Part shown: positions 50,940-60,273 of the stretch, in pieces | Layout: the number at the start of each line of letters is the position of its first letter | Position numbering within the stretch: position 1 is the stretch's first letter | Origin: Cytophagaceae bacterium | Lineage (GTDB): Bacteria; Bacteroidota; Bacteroidia; Cytophagales; UBA9547 | Assembly (NCBI GenBank): GCA_027488865.1 | Contig: JAIYAU010000058.1 | Span: 66,724 to 130,723 of the forward strand | Reading direction: 5' to 3' | DNA length: 64,000 nt | Program-made: the position numbers and the translations under genes | Notes under the pieces: generated by a model | The model's input: only the letters and a program-made list of their open reading frames with translations | Told to the model about the DNA's origin: nothing | The model's database searches: none

Positions 50940-52487
50940 TCAATTTACCTTGCCCCATTCCTCTTCAAAATACCGAACAAGTGATTGGTTGTTGAGTTGA
51001 TTGACCTCCGCTTTCCTGCGCGCCATATCTACTGGAAAATTGCACATGGCTTCGAAGGTGTCGTGGTTATAAAATTTTAAGGCAAAAGGCAGAGGTTGAT
51101 GAGGTGGGAATTCGCCTTTACTCGCCATCATGTAGCCCCAGTCGCCAAAAGCTGGCACAAAGGTATGGTAAGGCAATGTTTTAAACCCAGCCTTTTGCAA
51201 CGTAGCCTCCACACACCAATAGGACTTGGGAGCCACCAAAGGGGAAGTAGACTGGATTACCACAAGTCCTTGGTCGCCCAGACATTTGTATAACTGCTTG
51301 TAAAAAGTGAGACTATACAGTTTTCCAACTGAGAAATTAGAAGGATCTGGGAAGTCGATGATAAAAGCATTAAATTGCTTCTTACTTTCTAACAGCCAAA
51401 TAAATGCGTCTTGGTTAATAATTTCAATTTTAGGATCACTCAGCGCATCTTTGTTAAGCGGAGTAAGCAAGGGGTGTGATTTAAACAATTGTGTTACCGC
51501 AGGATCCAAGTCTACCAAATACAATTTTTTTACCTCTTTGTATTTCAATACCTCCCGTGCAGCCAATCCATCTCCACCTCCTAAGATTACTATTGTATCC
51601 TTTTGTGCCAAAGAGGTCATCAAGGGGTGCACCAGCGACTCATGATACCTGTACTCATCTAAGGATGAAAACTGCAAATTATTATTCAGGAAAAGCCGCA
51701 CATCGTTTTTGTGTTTGGTAAGCACTATGCGCTGATAAGGTGTTGATTTGGTAAAAATTACCTTATCATGGTATGAAAATTCCTCTGCAAAATCCTGAAT
51801 CTTGGTGGCAAAGATAAATGCCACAACTAAAAAGGCAATCACTATAAACGCAACACCTTTGAGCCATTTAACTTTGTACCCAGGGTCCTTTAAACTAAAA
51901 CACACCCACAAAGCGACAACAGCATTGAGTAAACCAAAAAAGAGAGAGGTGCGAATGAGGCCTATATGTGGCACAAAAAACAATGGGAAGATCAAAGAAG
52001 CCAACAATGCACCGATGTAATCAAAGGTAAAAACCTCAGATACCAACTCGCTGAAAGTAAACTTATCCTTCAACATGCGCATTAACAGCGGAATCTCCAG
52101 TCCTACCAATAAACCTGTGAGAAAAACCAGCACATATAATATTAGCCTGAAATAGAGGATTTGCTCGAAAAGTACAAAAAGTATGGTGGAAGAAAACCCG
52201 CCGAGTACTGCAATCATTAACTCGATCTGAACAAATCGCGCAAAAAGATCGGTATTAAAATACCTAGAGAGATAAGAACCTACTCCCATCGCAAAAAGAT
52301 AGGTACCTATAATGGTGGAAAACTGTGTAACGGAGTCACCCAACACATAACTGGCCAATGTGCCTGCTACCAGCTCATAAATGAGCCCACAGGTAGCAAT
52401 TACAAATACTGAAAACAGCAACAAGGCTGGTTTGGCCAAGCCTTGTTGCTGCTGCTCTAGACCACTATCCATGAATCGCCGACGCAA
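50940..52487 (-). CDS. Membrane-anchored polyamine aminopropyltransferase (spermidine synthase-like)
   Basis: N-terminal multi-TM region, then FSSLDEYRYHESLVHPLM, VILGGGDGLAAREVLKY, IIDFPDPSN, LYSLTFYKQLYKCL. Confidence 0.92.
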   Translation of the reverse strand: MRRRFMDSGLEQQQQGLAKPALLLFSVFVIATCGLIYELVAGTLASYVLGDSVTQFSTIIGTYLFAMGVGSYLSRYFNTDLFARFVQIELMIAVLGGFSSTILFVLFEQILYFRLILYVLVFLTGLLVGLEIPLLMRMLKDKFTFSELVSEVFTFDYIGALLASLIFPLFFVPHIGLIRTSLFFGLLNAVVALWVCFSLKDPGYKVKWLKGVAFIVIAFLVVAFIFATKIQDFAEEFSYHDKVIFTKSTPYQRIVLTKHKNDVRLFLNNNLQFSSLDEYRYHESLVHPLMTSLAQKDTIVILGGGDGLAAREVLKYKEVKKLYLVDLDPAVTQLFKSHPLLTPLNKDALSDPKIEIINQDAFIWLLESKKQFNAFIIDFPDPSNFSVGKLYSLTFYKQLYKCLGDQGLVVIQSTSPLVAPKSYWCVEATLQKAGFKTLPYHTFVPAFGDWGYMMASKGEFPPHQPLPFALKFYNHDTFEAMCNFPVDMARRKAEVNQLNNQSLVRYFEEEWGKVN

Positions 52488-52683
52488 TAATGATCGCTAT
52501 CGCAAGCATAAATGCCGAAAGAATAATAGCCAAGGCCACGTTTTTGTTCTCTAAAATCTCCTTGTAGAGATTCTCTGGAGTTATTTTCTCAATGATCCAA
52601 AAAGATAAAACCAAAATGATTATTCCGATGAATGAATAAACGATCGATGCCCAGATGTACTTTAAACTTAGTAAATGTTCCAT
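52465..52683 (-). CDS. DUF350 (YjfL-like) small membrane protein
   Basis: 72 aa, two hydrophobic segments, FIGIIILVLSFWIIEKITPENLYKEILENKNVALAIILSAFMLAIAIIIASAIHG. Confidence 0.8.
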   Translation of the reverse strand: MEHLLSLKYIWASIVYSFIGIIILVLSFWIIEKITPENLYKEILENKNVALAIILSAFMLAIAIIIASAIHG

Positions 52684-52702
52684 GATAATAAATGTTATGA
52701 TT

Positions 52703-52855
52703 TTATTTATGTGAATGATCTTTTTTCTCAGGTGACCACTTGTCGGATTGAGAACCTAAAAACCTCAATCCAAACAAATTGGCCATTAAAAGCAATAAGA
52801 ATAAAACTATGAGTACCACTAGGTACGTACGTTCTTTAATATTATTAGCTACCAT
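52703..52855 (-). CDS. 50-aa single-pass membrane protein, not in the supplied ORF track
   Basis: Own translation: MVANNIKERTYLVVLIVLFLLLLMANLFGLRFLGSQSDKWSPEKKDHSHK*; start overlaps the end of the upstream DUF4178 CDS by 11 bp. Confidence 0.7.
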   Translation of the reverse strand: MVANNIKERTYLVVLIVLFLLLLMANLFGLRFLGSQSDKWSPEKKDHSHK

Positions 52856-54128
52856 ATTTACTTCCTATCCAACGACTTTTTTCGAAATTTCCGCTTCTTA
52901 TAGTTATATACATAGGATACAACAAAGCCAGAATCAATACTATTACATAATTGGATATTACTTTCGTATTTTCTTCTATAATGAAGTTATAATAGTATAA
53001 CTTTTGATGTACTTCCCATGCGAGTCCATTTGAGAGCTCTGCATGAGGTGTGATACTTAATTTATAAGTACCATTAGGAACTAAAGATAGTATCTTATCC
53101 TCTGTATGTGTCCCTTCTGACCAATTTTCGCCACCTTCATATCCATGATAATATTCAATACCAATTTCGGTACTAAATTCGTCATCCGTATCTTGATTAA
53201 TAAGGTTCACTTCTGTTTCTAACCAGGTATTTTCTGCCATTGGTGCGTCCAAAGTTAACCTCACAGCACTAAAGCCCAACGGGCCATTTACTTTAAAATC
53301 TTCTGATACATAAGACTTGAAAGTACCAGTGGCCACTGATACCGTATCGATGGGCAAGGTTTTTCGAAAGATTTCCTTGTTAGGAACTAGTGCAGCGTGC
53401 AATAAATATAGAAAAACCATAGAGACATAAAATACCACAAGATAGGTCCAAGCTGATTTTTCATTATTTTTATAAGGGTTTGGTTGATTGCTAATAACAC
53501 CAGTGGCTCTTGGAAATGTTATTTTTATATTCCTAAATGCCTTCTGTACTTCTGAGGTTTTTAGATAAGTGGCTTGATACCACTCTGTTTTATCGGTATT
53601 CGTTTCTCTGATCAGGCTATAAGGTGGCGCAATATACTCAACAATATAATTATCTTTTTCGGGCATTAAGTCCCACATAAATTCACCGTCGGCACCAGCA
53701 TAATAGGTATTGTATTTATTAAATAGTTGGTATTTAAGGCCTTCGTAATTTACCTCTTCACCTTTCTTTTGTGGGGCGCCTATTGGCTTTATTATGTTCC
53801 ATTGGCCGTTTGACTCACTTAATGTCACATAACCATAAATATTGTTATACAGTACGTATTCATTCCAACCGTAAACAACACCAGTCTCCTTGGCCAAAAG
53901 CAGCCCAATCACTTTATATTCAATATCGTCAAATATTGCTATGGAGCCTTTTGGTATACACCCTCCAGCTTCACGTACAAAATCCCCTTTTATACTTAAA
54001 CGGAAGTTGAATTCAGAAAAATAAGTTTTACAAGCACTACAAACAAAATATTGCGCTCTGTTGCCCGTGTAGCGGGGCATTTTGTGGTTACATTTAGGGC
54101 AGATGACTTCGCTTTGGGTAAAAATCAT
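52845..54128 (-). CDS. DUF4178 domain-containing protein with N-terminal zinc ribbon and two TM segments
   Basis: ICPKCNHKM...FVCSACKTYF ribbon; IAIFDDIEYKVIGLLLAKETGVVYGWNEYVLYN DUF4178-like core. Confidence 0.8.
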   Translation of the reverse strand: MIFTQSEVICPKCNHKMPRYTGNRAQYFVCSACKTYFSEFNFRLSIKGDFVREAGGCIPKGSIAIFDDIEYKVIGLLLAKETGVVYGWNEYVLYNNIYGYVTLSESNGQWNIIKPIGAPQKKGEEVNYEGLKYQLFNKYNTYYAGADGEFMWDLMPEKDNYIVEYIAPPYSLIRETNTDKTEWYQATYLKTSEVQKAFRNIKITFPRATGVISNQPNPYKNNEKSAWTYLVVFYVSMVFLYLLHAALVPNKEIFRKTLPIDTVSVATGTFKSYVSEDFKVNGPLGFSAVRLTLDAPMAENTWLETEVNLINQDTDDEFSTEIGIEYYHGYEGGENWSEGTHTEDKILSLVPNGTYKLSITPHAELSNGLAWEVHQKLYYYNFIIEENTKVISNYVIVLILALLYPMYITIRSGNFEKSRWIGSKYGS

Positions 54129-54139
54129 ATATAGTTCAG

Positions 54140-54724
54140 CTAGTGCAAAGTAGTAATTATTTCGTTAAAAGATATATCAACACCTTTAAAAAATTTTTGA
54201 TTACCTTGGTTGTCTTGATGAATGATCAATAAATCTGCACCGTTACTACATTCTATGGATTTAAAGCTGGAAAAATAAGTGTCAAAATCAGGAAGTTCAC
54301 CTTCTAGGCTATAACCTAAGGCAGTGTGTATGGCATCTACAAAATAGGCTTTGTCATCAACGGTAATTTTATTCCCTAGGCCTAATTTTTTATTAAAAGT
54401 TTCTTTTTGTGAACCCATCAATACAAAGTAGTGCCCCAAGCTCTCACACAGCCAAAAATGTTGTTTATCAAGACAAACCGCCCATTTATTTAAATACCCC
54501 TCTGTATAGAAATAGCGAAGTTTACCAGTAACTATTCCCTTAGTTTTTTGTACTGTGATGGTTTTATGGATAAGGTCTAGGCTAAACTCGTTGGGCGGCG
54601 GGTAGCATTTAAACGTAACTTGTGTATTGCTAGATACTATATAACCACAATGATCACAGCATTTTACGAGTGTAAATTGGTACCTAAAAGTTAAAAAATT
54701 ACCGCAATTGCCACATTTAACCAT
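54140..54724 (-). CDS. DUF4178-like protein with N-terminal zinc ribbon
   Basis: CGNCGNFLTFRYQFTLVKCCDHCG; ITVQKTKGIVTGKLRYFYTEGYLNKWAVCLDKQHFWLCESLGHYFVL. Confidence 0.7.
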   Translation of the reverse strand: MVKCGNCGNFLTFRYQFTLVKCCDHCGYIVSSNTQVTFKCYPPPNEFSLDLIHKTITVQKTKGIVTGKLRYFYTEGYLNKWAVCLDKQHFWLCESLGHYFVLMGSQKETFNKKLGLGNKITVDDKAYFVDAIHTALGYSLEGELPDFDTYFSSFKSIECSNGADLLIIHQDNQGNQKFFKGVDISFNEIITTLH

Positions 54725-54734
54725 TTGACTTTGG

Positions 54735-55091
54735 CTATCTCTTTAATTCCGTTTTAGAATGACTTGAGCTCTCAAAATAAGCGAGGCAATCTTCAAATAT
54801 ACCTCTGGCTTTGCCGTCGTTTACTTGCTCATAATTAGACAAATAGACATCCAGTGTTAGATATCCATGTTCTGGCCACGTATGAATAGAGATGTGCGAT
54901 TCTGTAAGGCAAACCATCCCAGTAAACCCGCTTTGCTCCCCAAAACTGTGATAGTGATCTGCTAGTTTGTGCAGGTCGTAATGTATTATCCTTTCATCTA
55001 AAAACAACCGAATGGAATGAACATCAATCAGTAAGTGTGTAGAAAGTGTATTGATCTCCCCAATAACATGTAGGCCTGGTTTGTATGGCAT
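54735..55091 (-). CDS. speD: S-adenosylmethionine decarboxylase proenzyme (prokaryotic class)
   Basis: HLLIDVHSIRLFLDE and LTESHISIHTWPEHGYLTLDVY self-cleavage/pyruvoyl motif. Confidence 0.95.
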   Translation of the reverse strand: MPYKPGLHVIGEINTLSTHLLIDVHSIRLFLDERIIHYDLHKLADHYHSFGEQSGFTGMVCLTESHISIHTWPEHGYLTLDVYLSNYEQVNDGKARGIFEDCLAYFESSSHSKTELKR

Positions 55092-55495
55092 TAAGGTTAA
55101 ATTTTAGCAAAAATATGTATTTCAACTAAAATTATATAAAAATTGAAAATAAATATGGAACAGGGGGGATTTTTAACAAATCGCTAAATCTTAAATACAG
55201 ACATCTGAACCCTATCCTACGGTCATCTTCCAAGCATCCTACATGTATGCTCCCACAAATATATCCTTCCCAATAAAAAAGCTCAAGTGATTTTTGAGTA
55301 ATTTTACATGTCAAGTATCCTCTTACCCTATGGCGTCTCAATTACGCCAAAGAGGTTTATACCCACTGCGAATTTTCTTCTTCACTACTCATCTCCCCTA
55401 GTTTAAATTTTTGGCTAAACACTGTGGCAAAACTAAACCCTGCCGATTGCCAAAACCAAACACTAGTGAACAAGAACCCTACTCCCACCAACAAC

Positions 55496-55601
55496 AATCC
55501 TACTCATCTCATCCAATAACCGAGCGGAATGTTGTTGACGCCCGTTTAGCGCAATAAAACTGTAAAGCGAATTGTGGGCTAAACATCAACTGCGGAGTTA
55601 G
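55496..55601 (-). repeat. attC-like imperfect palindrome copy A
   Basis: 106-bp element near-identical (2 mismatches by eye) to copy B at 56910..57015; terminal TAAC/GTTA and internal GTTTAGC/GCTAAAC, TTGA/TCAA complementary arms; begins 15 nt after the RhuM stop. Confidence 0.8.
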
Positions 55602-55616
55602 CTTCTGTTCAATGCT

Positions 55617-56672
55617 TCAATTTTTTGATTTGGGTAATTTTTTAATATCATTTTCAAGTTCCTTTAAGCTTTCAGTTCTTTCATTAGCTTTTTGTACAAT
55701 TTTATATTTTTCAAATTCCTCTCCTGATCTTTGCAATGCAATTTCGTGACTTATTTTTCCTGCATGGTCTAACAATTCCCTTCCGTTCAATTGCAGAATA
55801 GAATCTAATCGGTTAATCCAATCTGTCATATACATGGGAGTGCGTTGCTGTGCCATTGTTTCCGCAAAGGCTAAATATTGCTCCACCAATAATCCCAGAA
55901 GTTTTATTTCATCTTCATTCAGGTAGTTTTTAGCAATGCTCACATCCGACTTCTTAATGGAAACAGCGTTTTTCTTATCATATGATTGCATTCCCAACAA
56001 TGGCAAACTGGCATCAACCCTGCGATACACCAACTCCGCAGCCGTTTGCTCACTGATAGCCCAAAGTAATTTATTTTGTACTACTTTAAAAAACTCAATG
56101 GTTTTTTCATCCTTGGGTTCATAATCTATGCTAGTTGTGTAGATGTCCTTGATTTTTTGATAGAAAAACCGTTCCGATAGCCTTATTTCCCGAATACGTT
56201 CTTGCAATTCGTTGAAATAGTTCATCGAATTTCCCGATTTGAAACGGTCGTCGTTTAGGGCAAAACCTTTGATAATGTATTCTTTGAGCCTTTGTGTAGC
56301 CCAAATACGGAACTGTTTGCCTTGAGGTGATTTTACTCTGTAGCCTACCGAAATTATTACGTCAAGATTGTAGGCATATACCTCAACTTCCTGTGTTTTT
56401 CCAGCCATAGCACCATGCTGAGTGGTTATTCGGAATTTCCGAACTACCACTTTCTCGTCCAATTCGCCTTCTGCAAATACATTTTTAATATGTTCGTTTA
56501 TAGTCGATTTGGCTTTGCCAAATAAAGTTGCCATTTGGTCTTGGGTAAGCCAAACGGTTTCTTCCTCCAGCCGAACATCAATTTTAATACTGCCATCGGG
56601 GTTTTGGTATAGGATGATTTCGCTATTCATTTTCCAATTTAATATTTCTTCAATATAAAGCGGTTTGTTCAA
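55617..56672 (-). CDS. RhuM family protein
   Basis: EIILYQNPDGSIKIDVRLEEETVWLTQDQMATLFGKAKSTINEHIKNVFAEGEL...VYAYNLDVIISVGYRVKSPQGKQFRIWATQRLKEYIIKGF. Confidence 0.93.
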   Translation of the reverse strand: MNKPLYIEEILNWKMNSEIILYQNPDGSIKIDVRLEEETVWLTQDQMATLFGKAKSTINEHIKNVFAEGELDEKVVVRKFRITTQHGAMAGKTQEVEVYAYNLDVIISVGYRVKSPQGKQFRIWATQRLKEYIIKGFALNDDRFKSGNSMNYFNELQERIREIRLSERFFYQKIKDIYTTSIDYEPKDEKTIEFFKVVQNKLLWAISEQTAAELVYRRVDASLPLLGMQSYDKKNAVSIKKSDVSIAKNYLNEDEIKLLGLLVEQYLAFAETMAQQRTPMYMTDWINRLDSILQLNGRELLDHAGKISHEIALQRSGEEFEKYKIVQKANERTESLKELENDIKKLPKSKN

Positions 56673-56909
56673 GCCACTTTATCACTTACCCCGAATTCGG
56701 TATAATTGAAATTGGGATCGATTATTTTTTCCCAAACGCCAAAGTATACGCGGTCGGCTTAAAACCTAACCTGCTAATCATCATGATATTGTTTGTTTAT
56801 TCTATGACATCAGTTAAGTTTGATTGTAACCTCTGTAATTTCGCAAATCAACCAAAAATTGCAGCTACCGCTCCAATATAAGAGATAAATGAAAACATTC
56901 AAAGACAAA

Positions 56910-57015
56910 AATCCTACTCATCTCATCCAATAACCGAGTGGAATGTTGTTGACGCCCGTTTAGCGCAATAAAACTGTAAAGCGAATTGTGGGCTAAACAT
57001 CAACCGCGGAGTTAG
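56910..57015 (-). repeat. attC-like imperfect palindrome copy B
   Basis: Direct repeat of copy A, same orientation, 15 nt after the stop of the 57031..57375 ORF. Confidence 0.8.
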
Positions 57016-57030
57016 AGGCCAGCTTTACAA

Positions 57031-57375
57031 TTATTCGATGGTTTGTAACCATTTAAACGTAGATGGACATGTTCTTTCCATCCTTTTGTATACTTTTGTT
57101 GTAAATTCTTCTTTTTGTTTAATAGTTAAACTATTGATAAACGCAACTTCTTCTTTTGTCCTTTTCTGCTGAAGACATTTATCAAAATCAAAATAATCTC
57201 CACCAAAATTTTTTTCATAGGATATTATATTTCTTTCCCTTTCCTTAGCTTTATATCCTTTTTTATACAATTTGAAGCAAGAACAACTGTTTCTTGCTTC
57301 AGAATTAATATACCTTTCATAATCATTTAGAATTAACAAAAGGGTTACTGCACTAAAAACAAATAAAATCTTCAT
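57031..57375 (-). CDS. Hypothetical protein (candidate cassette gene)
   Basis: 114-aa ORF with N-terminal hydrophobic segment, immediately upstream of attC-like copy B. Confidence 0.55.
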   Translation of the reverse strand: MKILFVFSAVTLLLILNDYERYINSEARNSCSCFKLYKKGYKAKERERNIISYEKNFGGDYFDFDKCLQQKRTKEEVAFINSLTIKQKEEFTTKVYKRMERTCPSTFKWLQTIE

Positions 57376-57530
57376 AGCAATAACTATTTGGTCTATTTAT
57401 TAAGTATTTTGGGTAATGCGTATTTTCACAAACTCCTGACGAATATCTCTATTTCCTATGCACATGGCACAAAGACAAATTAATGTCCTGTATGCCACAG
57501 GCCACAAAGTACGTTAATATTCCTTATTCC

Positions 57531-58226
57531 CTAGTTTTCGTTGCGCTCGTTGATCTCGTCTACTTGTTTTTTTTGCTTGTTTTTCTCCTCCAAGGATGGA
57601 TTATCATAAATCTCGTCGTTATGCTTGTAAATGCTTGCATGATAGAGTCTTTGTATAAAAATCCTTTCGAGGGTAAAAGGGGCAGCGTCATTTTGCGGAT
57701 TAGCGATCACCACGTCATTTCCTATTCTATACACATCGTCTAGCTTGAAAATCGGGCCAGCAGTTTCTATACCACGAAGGTCACACTTACTCGAAAATAC
57801 GATTTGTAAGGCGACTGGTTTGTATTCGCTGTGTTTGGTGGTACGATCATGATACAATTGCTCGTAAACATCGATGTAAAACGAAAAACAGCCCACCATG
57901 TATGGGTCTATAAAGTTGCAATACCCTCCTTGACAATCAGGAAATGATTGCCTTACAGCCTTCTCCGCTTTCTCGTCGGGTACAGAAACACCAAAGTGAT
58001 TGAGAAAACTATTGAAGGTGACGGCTGTATCCATCGCCATAGGATAAAAAGCGTTTACCTTTTTTTCACAAAAAGACCTAATCAACAAGGGCGGGAGTGT
58101 TTTAAGCGGTTTATTGAATTTTTCACTTAAGTCAATCCTCCTTACGATGTAGGTGTCAGTTGCTTTAGTTTGAGCCAAGGCCCAACTAATATTTGCCAGA
58201 ATAAATAATACGATCAGATTTTTCAT
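57531..58226 (-). CDS. Hypothetical secreted protein
   Basis: Signal peptide MKNLIVLFILANISWALAQ; 20 bp downstream of the next ORF, likely co-transcribed. Confidence 0.65.
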   Translation of the reverse strand: MKNLIVLFILANISWALAQTKATDTYIVRRIDLSEKFNKPLKTLPPLLIRSFCEKKVNAFYPMAMDTAVTFNSFLNHFGVSVPDEKAEKAVRQSFPDCQGGYCNFIDPYMVGCFSFYIDVYEQLYHDRTTKHSEYKPVALQIVFSSKCDLRGIETAGPIFKLDDVYRIGNDVVIANPQNDAAPFTLERIFIQRLYHASIYKHNDEIYDNPSLEEKNKQKKQVDEINERNEN

Positions 58227-58246
58227 TTTTGTTAGTTTGAAGGGGT

Positions 58247-59269
58247 TTATAACAATCCAAGTTTGAGAGACATCGCTTGTTGATCGGTAATTGGTGCTAT
58301 TTCCTCCAATTCGAAGGTTATTTTCTTGTCTTTTAGGGAAGCGAAATCAAGCTTTTGGAGTTTTTCGTCGGGGTACTTCAATAGCTTACCGTTGTCGGAT
58401 AAGGCAAAAATAACGATATCTTTTTGTGGCAACAGGTTGACAGACACCTCTCCTTTGTAATAAGTGACCAAGGAATTGATGGATCTATAGGCGACATAAA
58501 CGGTACTAAAAGTGTTTTGAGGATCACTAGTCTTAAAATCTGCTATCAAAGGGATGGCACCCGCCTCCTCAAATATTCTATCACAATTGTACATGCCCAT
58601 TTTGTCTACCTTGAGTGTTTTAAAAGTTTCCTTTCTCAGCGAATCAAGGTATCTCCACCTGGCCATTTCTTTAGGATCCATGTATCCATCTCCATCCATT
58701 TCAATATTGTTCATATTGTTGCCGTTGCCCTGATTGATACTTGGCACCGTGGAACTTCCCCATTTATCATTGTCTTTATTGCTGGCATTGATGGCAATGT
58801 CTACCAGAGGGGTGGGGTACTTTCTCCAGATCTTTGATGTTTTTTCATAAAACCAAGTGGTAAGTTTGGTGATGGCGTTCTTTGAAGCAAACAGCACATC
58901 TATCTTTTTGTTTTTGGCCAGTTTCAATTTAGCACCTGACTTGAGACAAATCGCCTCTATTTCAAACATCCCACCCGACTCAAGGTGCATTTTTTTATTT
59001 CCTTCTACATTGTCCAGATTAATATTTGCCGCCACAAAGTCCGTTACGGTGTGGAGCTCACGGTATTGGATTTCGACAGGGCCGTCGCAGCTCATCCCAG
59101 CTTCATACATAAAAGCATTTTCTGGTATGGTGATTTGTGAACCTGTTTTGTAAAGAAAGGTAAAACATTTGTTGTCGTATTTGTATTTTGTAAATTGTAT
59201 GTCGGGAAGCTTTTGTGCAAAAGCCATAACGGAAATACAACATAGGGAGGCAAATAAGGTATTCCTCAT
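58247..59269 (-). CDS. Hypothetical secreted protein with ZU5-like N-terminal region
   Basis: Signal peptide; GSQITIPENAFMYEAGMSCDGPVEIQYRELHTVTDFVAANI resembles the Bacteroidota ZU5-like pattern. Confidence 0.6.
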   Translation of the reverse strand: MRNTLFASLCCISVMAFAQKLPDIQFTKYKYDNKCFTFLYKTGSQITIPENAFMYEAGMSCDGPVEIQYRELHTVTDFVAANINLDNVEGNKKMHLESGGMFEIEAICLKSGAKLKLAKNKKIDVLFASKNAITKLTTWFYEKTSKIWRKYPTPLVDIAINASNKDNDKWGSSTVPSINQGNGNNMNNIEMDGDGYMDPKEMARWRYLDSLRKETFKTLKVDKMGMYNCDRIFEEAGAIPLIADFKTSDPQNTFSTVYVAYRSINSLVTYYKGEVSVNLLPQKDIVIFALSDNGKLLKYPDEKLQKLDFASLKDKKITFELEEIAPITDQQAMSLKLGLL

Positions 59270-59509
59270 TGTTCTGTAAGTTTAGTTTATGAAAATAGGT
59301 TTATTAATTTTGATCCAATTTAACACTTTTTAAATTTTAAGTGCTAGGATTTAAGTTTTAAATTAGGGATATAGTTTAATGTGGATTAAGCTTTAGAAAT
59401 ATTAAAGATGAATTGATGTTGGTAGTGTAGTTTTATGGCTGTTTCCGTGATGGGTGGAACGCAGAACGAATAATTAATGTCCAATATACTAAGGGTATGG
59501 AGGTATACA

Positions 59510-60262
59510 CTATATACTGTGTTGTGGTGTCGTTTTTATTCTAATTATTGCTAAATCATCAGTCACCAAATGATTCCATTTGTCTTTTAAAACTCTAATT
59601 TTTCTATCCAAGAAATTGTCAAATTCTGCTCCTTCATTATCTATCAACAAAAATTCGATAATTTCACTTTCAGATTTCTGTTTGGACTTATTTTCAAGGT
59701 TTTTAAATGTAAAAATTCCGTCTGTACAGATTGATAAATCCTTAAAGTTAGAAATCGTTAGTTTTTGTTTTTGATTCTCAAACCAATTTTCGAAATCATC
59801 TACTAAATGATACCCGAGATAATCAGGCTTATCGTCTTGTTCATATTCGATTAATTCTCCGTCCCTACAAATTAATCCATCTCCAATGGTCAGAAATTCG
59901 GCTTTTAATTCTTTGGTTTCAATAATTCCAATTATTAAAGTGGATAGCAATTCATTTGTTTCTAGTCCTAAATGATTTTTGAGAAGTTTAATATCCTCTA
60001 TTAGTAATTTAATGACCTCCTTAAGCTTATCATTTAATTGTATTGGGTTATCAGTTACAAATTCTTCGTAAAATTTCTTTTTAGCAATATTTCGCAAAAC
60101 TTTACCGAAAAGAATTGAAGCAAAAACTGATTCTGTACCCATGGTACAGCCATCCATTACTGCAATCAATCTTTCATTTGTTCCAATTTGCTCATCAATT
60201 AAGAAGTCTTCACAATTATTTGTGTGAAATTCTCCAATATTTAGTGTCGTATATATTTTCAT
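59510..60262 (-). CDS. PP2C-like serine/threonine phosphatase family protein
   Basis: LIAVMDGCTMG, LTIGDGLICRDGE, LSICTDGIFTF, TDDLAIIRI blocks. Confidence 0.75.
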   Translation of the reverse strand: MKIYTTLNIGEFHTNNCEDFLIDEQIGTNERLIAVMDGCTMGTESVFASILFGKVLRNIAKKKFYEEFVTDNPIQLNDKLKEVIKLLIEDIKLLKNHLGLETNELLSTLIIGIIETKELKAEFLTIGDGLICRDGELIEYEQDDKPDYLGYHLVDDFENWFENQKQKLTISNFKDLSICTDGIFTFKNLENKSKQKSESEIIEFLLIDNEGAEFDNFLDRKIRVLKDKWNHLVTDDLAIIRIKTTPQHSI

Positions 60263-60273
60263 ATGGTTTTATG

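Noticed and set aside
49315-52020. Several 65-110 aa + strand ORFs opposite the oxidoreductase and aminopropyltransferase genes
   Set aside because: Antisense to well-supported coding genes, no family motifs.
55132-55341. 69-aa minus ORF between speD and attC-like copy A
   Set aside because: Composition and content look non-coding; no recognisable motif.
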